DNA of 64,000 nt from Isoetes taiwanensis. Lineage: Eukaryota; Streptophyta; Lycopodiopsida; Isoetales; Isoetaceae. Both the position numbers and the translations under genes were made by a program. The notes beneath the pieces were generated by a model, which was not told the DNA's origin, ran no database searches, and saw nothing but the letters and a program-made list of their open reading frames with translations. Positions 51,890-61,770 of the stretch are shown here, piece after piece. The stretch is taken from NCBI GenBank assembly GCA_021234155.1, contig JAJEKV010000004.1, forward strand, positions 10,480,109 to 10,544,108, given 5' to 3'. Each line of letters opens with the position of its first letter. The first letter of the stretch is position 1.

Positions 51890-52320
51890 GAAACTAAAGA
51901 TCGGCTAAAGATAGGCCCAAACTCTGCAAAGATCGGCTAAAGGTCACAGAAACTAAAGATCGGCTAAAGATCAGCTAAAGGCCAGCAAATACTCGCTTTA
52001 CAAGTCGCAAGTTGCTTTAGGAGTCGCCACAGCCAACTTATCTACAGAAAACAGCAAGATAATCGCCAGAGCCAACAAATCCGTGCACTAGAAGTCGCCA
52101 AGATCACAACTAGAGTCGCCATACGACCAACTTATCTACGTAAAAGCAAGCAAGATAATCGCCAGCGCCAACAAATCCGTGCACTAGAAGTCGTCAAGAT
52201 CACAACTAGAAGTCGCCAAAATGCTTTACAAGTCGCCAAGATCCCAACCACAAGTCGCTATACCCAAATCATCAAACCTGTGCAGAAAACACTAAGATAA
52301 TCGCCAGCGCCATGGAAATA
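51890..52320. repeat. Right subterminal repeats upstream of the recombinase gene
   Basis: Next to the gene, AAAGATCGGCTAAAG-type units recur (51896-51985). Farther out, a unit of about 95 bp containing AAGATAATCGCCAG, CAAATCCGTGCACTAGAAGTCG and AGATCACAACTAGA is present twice (from about 52035 and 52130), with a third partial copy near 52292. The TCGCC core occurs over ten times. The region covers the probable 5' leader. Confidence 0.75.
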
Positions 52321-52466
52321 TTAACTAAAAACATGCACACAGACCTCTAGAATCCATTTCAGACGAAGCGCCAGCATTAGGAGAGCAAGCGCCATCACGG
52401 GAGCTCCGGCAACATCTCTGCATGCGCCATAGCCAGGAGCTCCGTCATCGAAAATGAAAAAAAAAA

Positions 52467-52476
52467 CTTTATAAAC
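52467..52476 (-). promoter_or_regulatory. TATA box candidate for the tyrosine-recombinase gene
   Basis: GTTTATAAAG on the minus strand lies just inside the right inverted repeat. Transcription from about 52440 would give a leader of some 670 nt, crossing the TCGCC repeats, before the ATG at 51767; that leader contains upstream ATGs, so a leader intron is likely. Confidence 0.4.
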
Positions 52477-52516
52477 CTTGCTGATGTGGCACCGACGTGG
52501 AGGACACGTCATGAAC

Positions 52517-52540
52517 GTAATCCCAGGTGGCGTGTATTAC
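52517..52540. repeat. Right terminal inverted repeat of the tyrosine-recombinase element
   Basis: GTAATCCCAGGTGGCG and following bases are the reverse complement of the left repeat with one base missing in the centre. Confidence 0.75.
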
Positions 52541-52544
52541 GCAC

Positions 52545-52636
52545 GGGAAAATGCCTCCACGAGATTTTTTTTAGGGGGATAATCCGGCTTCGGCGGCGCC
52601 GAAGCGGCCGGAAAACCGAAAGTGAGGCATTTTCCC
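52545..52636. repeat. 92-bp fold-back module abutting the right inverted repeat
   Basis: Perfect 13-bp arms (GGGAAAATGCCTC at 52545-52557, inverted at 52624-52636) enclose a GC-rich palindrome, CTTCGGCGGCGCCGAAG, near 52588. It starts four bases outside the inverted repeat. It may be a separate fold-back MITE or part of the larger element's end. Confidence 0.75.
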
Positions 52637-53103
52637 TTATACATTTTGTTCTGCGACGAGCTTCAAGAACGACTGTTCCGGCATTTCTATCCAGCATCCT
52701 CACGATTTACCCATCATTCCGGAGCTTTTACCATGCATTCCAAGAATCTACCAAGCATTCCAGACTTTTCACTTGCCGCAGAATGCTTCTTTATTACAAG
52801 AAAGGGGATCTACATGCCTTTCCTGTATACGTAAAGAGGGACTACTTTTTGCATGGTAAAGGCTACATTTAAGAAAGGCCTATCCTCCTACAATCTTGGT
52901 CATCAAAATGATCAGCAAATAAGAAGTGTGTATGACAGCATTGGAAGTGAGAAGTGAATAAAAAAATAGTATACATGTGGTAGTATACATGGTAAACGTA
53001 AAATTACAAACGTCGTGTGCTTAGCTTCCCAGTTTTTGGAAACTTGAATACTCTTATCATGCGTCGTTAAGTTTGTATAAAATGTTGTTGTTAGATCATA
53101 AGT

Positions 53104-55741
53104 TCAGCAAATTGATAAGCGCTCAGGGACACGAGGAGTTGCAATGACCATCAAAGGGTGGAGCTTATGGTTGGTCAAATAAACGGTGTCATGGAGTGAT
53201 TCCTTAGCGGGGTCGTGCGAGGGCAAGCTGAACTTAAAATGCTGCACAAAAGCTGCAAGTGTCAAGGGCACCATATACATGGCTTGAGTAATACCACCAC
53301 AGATTCTTTTTCCACCTCCAAAAGGCATAATTCTCATGTCAGTATATCCCATATCCAACTTCTCGTCCTTTAAAATCCTTAATGGATTCCATTCTTCTGG
53401 ATTCGTCCAAACCTTCTTATCGTGGTGTATTGCATGTATGTTCACAATTATCTGTCATCCAAAGCACGTCAATTACTTAGTTCAATCACTTACTTCAGGA
53501 ACTAGAATAGTGAATGCTTATGTAGTAATCTCAAGAAAAGCACTAACATTTGATCCTTTTGTAACAGTGTACCCGCCGAGTTCGACATCCTTGTGTACAA
53601 AACGTGGCGGTAGCATTGGTACTGGTGAGTATTTTCTCATTGTTTCCTTCACAACTGCCTTGAGAAAAGGAAGATTGGGTATATGGTCCTCTGTAACCAT
53701 CCGGCTACCAGCAACATCTTGGATTTCCTTGTAAACATGCTCCTGGAGTGAAGTTTGGTTAGCTTTCTTTTATTCCATTGTCTAAATTATTCACAGAATG
53801 ACAAAAGTAGACCTGAATATGGGGTTTCAATGCAAGCTCATAGAGTGCCCATTCTGTTGTTACTACAGTGGTATCAGAGCTTTCTATCAAAGGTTCCCAT
53901 ACCGACATGATTAGCTCATCCTCAGTTAGATGAGTATATTGTGTAAGCAAAATACTGCAATAGCAACTTGGAGAAACCTGCCAGCAAATAGCATGAGTTG
54001 TGTCTCTAAGAGAACAAACTGATTCCTATCATCAAACCTTTCCTTCTTCAAGTAGTTTCTTATGCTCGTCAATTAGGGCTCTTATTACTTGAGTTCTTCT
54101 GTGCTCTATCTTTTTCACATCCTCGACAAGTGTCTTATTGGGAATCCATTTCTTAATTGCTGGAAAAAAATCTCTCCAGTCAATCATTATAGCACCTTTC
54201 ATCATGTCATCCACAATGATCTGGGAAAGTTCCAGCCGCGTCATTCTTCCAACTTCAGGAAAATAGAAGTCATCAGGATCTCTTCCCATTATCTGTTCAC
54301 TAAAGAAGGTCACATGTCTGTATTGCTAAAATTTGTAGAAATATCTGGTGTGCATTAATAGAATATACCTGCTGCATTGCTAGGGAAAACATTATTCTGC
54401 TGATGTAGCTTCTAGCGTTGAGAGTTCCAGATGATTCCTGGAGACCTTCAAACATCATATCTAGAACTTTATTCAGCTGCGCCTCTCTCAGCTGCCGAAA
54501 TGATTTCTGCAATTGTATTATATTAAAAGAGGTGGTGCTATTAGAAAGAAATCATTGTCGAATACCTGTGGGATTTGACCAAGAAGGTTGTTTGTAACCA
54601 TCTTCCTGACATTCTTGTAAAAGTCTCCATAGTCTGACATTGCAACCATTGTTTTCTCCTTCGTAAGCAATGACAAGCTTGTTCCCAGCTCTCTGGTCGA
54701 AATTGACTCGTAATTGGTAACCAAAGCCTGTCTTTATCAGCATAATAAGTACAGATCAATAACTGGCAACAAAGTTAAGATGAAGACTATGAGTGCGCCA
54801 TTTTCCCTGGCAGTGATGTAGATCTATAAAATTCTTATGAGGGAGTTGTCAAAATATTTTCAGTAAATTCAGCTCATAGGTGCAGGGTGCTCTTGCATCA
54901 TCTAACGCTGCATGGAAGTTGGTTTTAGGACCGAGGATGAAGGGTGGTTAATCATCATATGCCATCAAACTTCTACAAATTACAAGCATATAGGCAGCAG
55001 ACAAGAAAACGCTGACAAAACAAATATATTAGCAACTACCTTTTTGAATTTTGTTGTGGGCATCCCAAACCATTTAAAAGTCAGATTAGAGAAAGCAGTC
55101 TGACTTCCTACTTAGGTATGATCCTTACAATGATTCAAAATTTTAGAGTGGCTCAATTTCGATAATCTGCCCATTACATAGTAATGCTTTGAGGTTCATG
55201 AATATTTGTTTCAAGATAAAATATGGCAAAAGTACATGCATAGTTTACATTAAAATTTTTTGACATCTATTGCAACATAACAAGAAGAATAGCGGTCCAA
55301 TAGCAGGAATAGATATAGCAAGCTATAGAATAGCGCATTGGTATATACCTCCTTGGCAACATCCGAGGAATTGATGATGACTTGTGTTGTCATTCCTGCA
55401 TGGATTCTATAGATAGGCCCATATTTTTCACTTAGTAATGTGAAGTAGTGGTGCGGTTTCTTACCTATCAGCTGTAGCAGGTTTCCAATAATTGGGAGAC
55501 CTGGCACAGCTGCATTTGGAAGAATGAAGAAAAATAAGCTCGGACAACTCAAGGAGGAAACATACGCTTAGTTTGGCAATTCACATAGCTTACCTGGAGG
55601 GAGTTTTCCTTTTTTCCTTTTCATCAGAACTACTAGCAGTAACAGCCATCCCAATCCGAATGCCAAAAGGGTAGAAAGAGCAGTTTCAAACTTGAACTTT
55701 CTGCTGAATATAGCTTCTGTATTTGATGTAAAACTACCCAT
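53104..55741 (-). CDS. ent-Kaurene oxidase (CYP701 cytochrome P450), eight exons, 523 residues
   Basis: Exons: 55594-55741, 55349-55509, 54566-54727, 54369-54506, 54038-54292, 53813-53977, 53548-53742, 53104-53451; all introns are GT-AG and phases agree. The enzyme oxidises ent-kaurene stepwise to ent-kaurenoic acid for gibberellin synthesis, held in plastid envelope or ER membrane by its N-terminal anchor (L-A-F-G-L-G-W-L-L-L, residues about 28-40). Then come the basic/proline hinge K-L-P-P, I-helix S-D-T-T, K-helix E-T-M-R and heme loop P-F-G-G-G-K-R-I-C-G-G. Motifs such as A-M/L-x-Q-x-M-G-R-D and W-I-P-N-K are KO-like. The PERF motif reads P-L-R-I, keeping only the Arg. I chose the ATG at 55741; an in-frame codon at 55834 would add 31 residues ahead of the membrane anchor. 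It appears intact. CYP701 fits best; another P450 in that clade is possible. Confidence 0.85.
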
Positions 55742-55834
55742 AGCTGAGGAAATGTTGCCAGATCGTACTGATACTTTACTCTGTAAACGAAGCCAAAAAG
55801 TGGATCGTGTATGTGCCGTTCTGTTCATAATCAA

Positions 55835-58381
55835 AGAAGTGAGGACTCAAAATGCAATTTGAAAAAAAAAAAAGGAACTGGCCATTCGCATTTTGATTCT
55901 GATGCTTATACAGGAAAAAAACCTGCAAAATTACATTTTGGGTTTGCTCAGGGGTTGCAAATGTAAAGCTTCATCCGTGGAGTGATCGACCAAAATGAAC
56001 CTAATGTACAAAAATGACACAGTAATAAAAATATAAAATTCTCGAGTGCAGGACGAGCAAAAGGACATACCCATAAGTTGCACTGCGTTGGAGAGCGTCC
56101 ATAGCATTTGAAGTATGGCCATCGAATGCATTATAAGAATCTCGGTAGGGTACCACCTTTAGAATGGTGCTCTTTGTTTTTCGATAAAGTTGATGGCGTT
56201 GGCGTGTCGAAATATCTTCTGAAAAGAACTGACAGAACCAGAAATGGAAGTCTTTTCATATGCAAACTGCAATCCCACAATATTCTTATTTTATTTTTAG
56301 CAGGCTTGCCTAACCCTCTACAACAATTTGCTGAAATTCTAGCCTATCAAGTTGCACTCCAGCTCATCTACTTTCGATTTCTGCCGTTACATCTACATCT
56401 ATGGCCAAGAAATTTAGAAAATCTAAGAAAATTGTCCCCTGCCATATCCTTATCCTTCGATCTCTTTTCTTTCTTTCCTCTTTTTTCTTTCCTTTGTTGG
56501 GCTTCACAATTGGCCATAGTCATGGAGTTACTCACTCTACTCGTTTTTTTCTTTCTCCTTCTTGCTCGTTTCTTGCGGGTATGTGGTTGGCTTCTAAGGC
56601 AGCAATATAGGTATTAAGGCCTTTTTTTTGAACACCCAGTTCTTAAATGTTTAACCATCTGCATCTTTCAAGATCAAGCTCTGTGTTCCATTTACTCATC
56701 CAGAGAAGCTTTTCTTCTATTCTGTTCTTTTGGGTTTGAGGTTTCCTTCCGAATTTATCTATAAAGATTATGGTCGAAATTCTTGGCTGATCATACACAT
56801 TTTGGAATTTGGGGGTGTGGCTTCTTACAGATTCTTTGGCATGCCTTTGTGGACGAATCATATAACATAAACTATGTGCACATCATGCTCAGAGGCTGAA
56901 GCTGCAGGGTCAAACAAACGAGACTCCCAAGCTCAGTGATGCAAAAGTCTTCATCTATGCTTTTCATGTATCCTAACTCAACCCATCTTTTCTCACTTGG
57001 TCTCAGTGGATAAAAAAGATCAATTCAATTGTCCTACATTCTATTCCTTCAAACCTCTTGGCCTATCCATCACCCCAAACCTGCCTTACTGCTAGTTGTT
57101 TTGTTTCGGGCAGTAAAATATCCAGGCTTAATATCATGTTGGTTCTGCTGATTCAATAGTTTCTGAATTATCATTTGCATTAATAATCTCTACAGAGCAT
57201 AAGAGATGGATGGTACTGGTATAGCACAGTTGGCCTAAAAGTTCTAAATTTCTTTTGAAGTTAAATGCTACTAATTTGACATTGTACATTGCCACTTCAT
57301 AGCTCTATGGTACATAATGGACATAACTAAAATAATTTCATTTCTATCATCCTCGACGATAATAGCTTGCTTCCATTTTGCACATCAAATCGAATTTATG
57401 TTCATCAACGCTAGAGCACTTCCTTGGGTTCACAAACAGTGCATGTGCAACATGTCAACAATGGCTTTTATTCAGCCATCATTAACATACAAAATGTTGC
57501 TATAAACTTTTGGGGATTCCCGAATCATGTGCTATTTAACTAATGCATTCTGCTTCATAGAAGAGCCTGGGGTAACCATTATGCATAAGCAACCCTTTTT
57601 TCCTTGCAAGGGATACTGTGTGCTCCTCCCAGCACCTTCAAAGACCTGCCTTACAAAAACATCCTTGTTTGATTCCATGGGTGGCACATATTGACCCAAG
57701 ATGTCACCATCCTATTAAGCAAAAAAACAATGGATGACACTCAAAATTCACTTCGCATATGCGAAAATCAACTTGGTAAGACCATCCTACCCCTGGACAT
57801 CGTTGCTCTATATAATGGCTCTTACTGGGATGCATTGATGCATTTCTTTAGCTTGGAAAAGGAAGCAAGCCCCTAAAATGTGTAGTAAATATGGCAATAA
57901 GTTGTATTGTATTCAAAGTTTATAAATTTGCACGTGGCAACTACTTTGGTGGTAGTTAAGTGTGGAGGAACATTGGCTTACAAAAGAACGCTTGGTATAG
58001 ATTGACAATAGTATGTGCAACATATTACAAAAGTGGCATTTAGATTTTTTACTACAATTTTAAAGCCCCTTATTGGTATTTGAATAAATTTTTTGACTAT
58101 TCAATGGTCAAATAGGACTTTGTATCATATGTTTTTGTAGACATTCATTTAAAATGTGCATTTGATCCCCTTTTTTTTTTGTTAATGGGTAATGTTTTAC
58201 TCAATGGTTGTTATGCAGGTTATTAAGTTGCAATGAACCCAATTCTTACGTAGGTTATTAAGCAAGTGTCAAACATCGCAAACATAAGTACAACTTTTAG
58301 GCATCCATAGTCATTTTGTATGTGGGTTGAGTTTCATCTTGGAATTCCTTGAAAAACATCTATATGGCTTGGTTGCATATT
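55835..58381. other. No gene recognised; upstream region of the P450 gene
   Basis: The first few hundred bases presumably hold the ent-kaurene oxidase promoter and leader; I see no clear TATA box at the expected distance. ORFs on the plus strand at 56108-56617 are hydrophobic and pyrimidine-driven, without homology I recognise. The rest is AT-rich. Confidence 0.55.
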
Positions 58382-59275
58382 GAATAGAATAGAATAGAAT
58401 ATGATTTTATCGTCCACGGAGACCAACTGGCCTATGGGACCCAAGTACAAAGAGAGAGCAGCAGGCGTATTACTACCAGGATTAAAAAACCCCCGCCCCG
58501 AAGGGTTTTCGGGGGAAAAATCTTAGTAGCAATAAGGATCTTCGACATACCGCACGATTATATACATAATCACAAGTATGCACGGTGAGGTTAATGTCGG
58601 ATGTGGGGCGAATCGAGTCCGCGATATCCATTACCTCCAGAAGGTAACGATCCCAACAAGCCTACAGAGGTCGTGCTCATTAGCTCATGCAAGGCGATGG
58701 GGGCACAACTATTAACTAATCGAAAGCATACCGGATATCTTTGATATGCCGGGACGACAGCACGGAGGGTGTGACTTTCATCCTCAATGGCTACTGCTGA
58801 CAAAGATCGGACGGACTCGGCCCTCACGCGCCCCTCGAATCCATCTCCCCCTGTCTCAATGCGGAGGTGGTGTGCACTGTCGCGAATAGAAGCAATCACC
58901 CTGGCGCTTTTCATGGGTAGATGGGTGCGCAGTAGTGGTGTGGGCCCCTCGTGAGATGGGATTAACCTGCTGTCGATAATTTGCCACCTTGACATGTGAC
59001 AGGGCCTCTGCATCCCAAAGCTTGGCCATGAAGCAAGCATCCGGGTATCGCTTCAAAGGCGTAGCGTTCCTTCGGTGTATGCATGGTCCACATCGTGTAT
59101 TCGCACATTCCATAACGAGAACCACTGGGCTTGCTTGTCTTTCCAGCAGGCTTTGAGTCGCTGCGGGCCCATCGCCACTGCCAAAGCAAGGTTGGGCAGC
59201 CGGGCTTCATCCATAGCCACCACCTTCTGGAAGTAAATAATGTGACGTTCCAGCGCAGCCCTCTGTAATGGATAG
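58382..59275 (-). mobile_element. LINE-C: C-terminal fragment with (TATTC)n tail
   Basis: Read on the minus strand, the fragment begins P-L-Q-R-A-A-L near 59265 and continues D-E-A-R-L-P-N-L-A near 59205. It then reads S-A-H-H-L-R-I-E-T-G near 58860 and A-I-E-D-E-S-H-T-L near 58790. Its zinc-finger cysteines are mostly lost (R-V-R-A-E-S-V-R where C-x2-C is expected). These match the C-terminal domain of the LINE-A type. The 3' end has a C-rich hairpin near 58490, then CCGTGGAC, an AT spacer and four TATTC repeats. The RT domain is absent, as in a 5'-truncated insertion. Confidence 0.7.
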
Positions 59276-61120
59276 GCTCTTGAAAGATATTCCCAATTTA
59301 ATGAGTTTTGAATAGTTGCTTATATCTATGTCATTTTTCGTCATAGTTTACTCCTATGTGTGTGAGCTAAGCTTGTTGCGAGTCAATCGATAGAAGGCTT
59401 GCCTTCATCTAGGTTTTAGGCTTCTGCTATACTAAACAATATCAAACGATAGAAGCCTTGCCTTCATTTAAGTGTTGAGGCGCAAGTTTAAATATGTGCT
59501 CTAAAATTTGTTGTAAGGCTATATTCTCGTGGCGCAAGTTTAAATAAGTGCTCTAAAATATGTTGTGAGGCTATATTTGTGCCATCTCTAAGATTCAAAA
59601 GAAGATGTGAGTAAGATGTGTGAAGCGTATGATTGAGACACTTCATCTGCTTTTTCTGGGATTCAAAGGCTACGCTCTTAGGATTCGTATAATTTGCAAG
59701 CATCTACATTGCCTTTATTCATATAATGCAACCACCTTGCATCAAATACTAATGTGCAAAAAAGGTTGAACAAATGCTAATGTAGTGACATAGTAGCATA
59801 GAACTCATAATTGTTGAAAGTTGGGTATTATGGGCAAAATGCACATCAGCAATGACTTCATTTGCTATTATGGGCAAAACTTTCATTCCAAATACAAAGA
59901 GAAACTCAGCATTCAATGTACGACTTTATTAGCTACTATGGGCAAAATGTCCATCCCAAATACAAAGAGAAGCTCGATACTCCTGTTCAATGCCGAATTT
60001 TGCATCCACCACTTTCTCTGTGTTAGTGCTCTCTCATAGACCAACTAAACTTGCATCTACCATATTTGCTCAAAAGCACGCTTCTTAAATGAAGCTTAAC
60101 TCTATCAAGACAAAGATGACTGTGAAACTGGATATGGAAAGGAAGAATTTTTAGTATAGAAAAGATATGGATCTAAACAAATGGATTAATCATTCACATA
60201 CAATATGAAAATGGCACCATAAGTGGAATACGTGTTTGGATCATGGATATTAGTTCTGATATATTAAAATCAGCATGTTTATAGCCTTTGGCCATTATCT
60301 ACCCTTATCGTTCTGCAGCTTTGTTTCTGGAGCTTCAATATCATTCACTATCTAATAAAGTTTTTCGTGTTATAACAAAATCCCTTTGGCCATTATCTAC
60401 CTTTATCGTTCTGCACCTTTGTTTCTGGAGCTTCAATATCATTCACTATCTAATAAAGTTTTTCGTGTTATAACAAAATCTGGAATATAAACTTACGAAA
60501 AGAGAAAAGGTTGCTTATGTAAATGCTGCAACAATATTACCAATATAGCATAGAACTTTCTCTCTATCTTTGTCTTTGTTCAGCTTCTAACCTGCAAGAA
60601 AATTAGTCAACGTTTTTTAACAATATTCATTGAAGTGCCCATGGACTTGAAATCACAATAAATGTCTTAAGTTGCTTACCGTCTAAGCCAAACACGAGAA
60701 ATAAGTTCAAAACTCTAACAAACAATGGACAATTGTCCAGCTCCAAATATAACATATAGCAGCTCATACCTCTGGATAGCTCTTCAAGTCTATGCCGCTT
60801 GTCAATAGTTTAAGAAAAAATAAACTTACCTAATTGCCATTATTCTTGCAATTAGTGCACAATAGCAATCATCTCTGTCTGAGCTACTACAATTTTATCT
60901 CCATGAAAGCCACTAAGTAAGGCACCTCATAGTGGTACGTGCTCCAACCTATTCTTCCACAGTTCACATGGACAATCGTCACTCAACATAGGCACATTTC
61001 GATTACATATAAAAACCATCTGAACACAGATCTGACTGTCTCAAATCTTGAAAACCTATGCTATATGGCAAAGTAATGAATTCACATCGGATTTCACACA
61101 ATTCATATTGACAATCTATG
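59276..61120. other. No gene recognised; several local duplications
   Basis: Direct repeats occur at 59480-59580 (GGCGCAAGTTTAAATA... twice, about 55 bp apart) and 59827-59990 (TATGGGCAAAA...CCAAATACAAAGAGAA twice). The sequence is AT-rich with only short ORFs. Confidence 0.65.
60286..60481 (+). repeat. 98-bp tandem duplication
   Basis: Units start at 60286 and 60384 with CTTTGGCCATTATCTACC and differ at only two or three positions over 98 bp, so the duplication is young. Confidence 0.9.
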
Positions 61121-61300
61121 GAGGAAGGAAGGAAGAAACTTTTAATGTCCACGGAACCCAATCGGGTTATGGGACCACAAGTACAAAACGGGACCGAAGT
61201 CCCTAACCAGAACAAGGACCGAAGCCCACAGAACAAACCATAATCACCATGGCCCAGATTAAAAACCACCTGGGAAAAAACTGTTGCCAGGATGACTACG
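61121..61300 (-). mobile_element. LINE 3'-end fragment with (TTCC)n tail
   Basis: On the minus strand the sequence CCCATAACCCGATTGGGTTCC leads to CCGTGGACATTAAAAG and then TTCC repeats. The CCGTGGAC plus AT spacer plus simple tail matches the 3' end of LINE-C, but the tail unit differs. Coding sequence is not recognisable. Confidence 0.5.
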
Positions 61301-61389
61301 CATCCAAAAATCCATGCTATTGCAAGAAGCAATAAGCATACCTCCAACAGACAAGACTTCACCAAACGCCTCGGAACCATGACCTCTTC

Positions 61390-61770
61390 ACAAGTGGTCT
61401 TTGGAAAACCGGCGCCCTAACGCCAATCGCCCCGTGATGGGCAGTGGAAGGCGGCGCTTGAGAAACCGCCCGAAATTGGAGGTGCCTCCTCACCAAAGCG
61501 CTCCACCGATCCGGGCATGCTCGATACGCGCTCAGCACGCCGCAGCAGGCGGCGCCACCCATCACCGCACCCCAGCGCCATCCATCACTACGCCTGAACA
61601 ATTAAGGGCCCAGGTATTTCAGGCCAGTAGGCCGAGGCCCGGCGCTTCAAAAGGCGCTACATGGATCCAGCACGCCTCTTCGCAGGAGCGCCACCACCCA
61701 TCACCTCCAGGCGCCATCCATCACTACGCCCAGACAACCCCTCGAGGGCCTAGGCCAGCAGCGCTTCGGC
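61390..61770. other. GC-rich block with internal duplication
   Basis: In an AT-rich setting this block is strongly GC-rich. A segment with GGCGCCA(C/T)CCATCAC and GCGCCATCCATCACTACGCC occurs twice, about 140 bp apart (from about 61548 and 61689). An ORF (61401-61805) spans it, but the composition of Arg, Pro and Ala looks like a repeat artefact. It may be the body of the adjacent LINE-like fragment. Confidence 0.5.

Larger units (their letters stand above)
49418..52540 (-). mobile_element. Putative tyrosine-recombinase DNA transposon with terminal inverted repeats (3,123 bp)
   Basis: The left end GTAATACACGCCACC... (49418-49442, 25 bp) recurs inverted at 52517-52540 (24 bp), with a single 1-bp gap as the only difference. 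Between them lies one multi-exon gene on the minus strand for a tyrosine recombinase. Left subterminal DNA (49520-49640) has seven RATTACA motifs; right subterminal DNA (51890-52310) has arrays of TCGCC and ATCGGCTAAAG motifs. Flanks (GAAAAA left, GCACGG right) show no target-site duplication, as expected if integration is by strand exchange at short identity and not DDE chemistry. Crypton elements, the closest family I can name, typically lack inverted repeats of this kind. Whether the repeats are the exact mobile ends is inference. Confidence 0.6.

Noticed and set aside
49418-52540. Reading the TIR element as an ordinary DDE transposon
   Set aside because: No DDE-type motifs were found; the tyrosine-recombinase spacing is exact, and no target-site duplication is visible.
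56108-56617. 169-residue hydrophobic plus-strand ORF
   Set aside because: Phe/Leu/Ser composition follows a pyrimidine-rich strand; no start context, domain or splice support.
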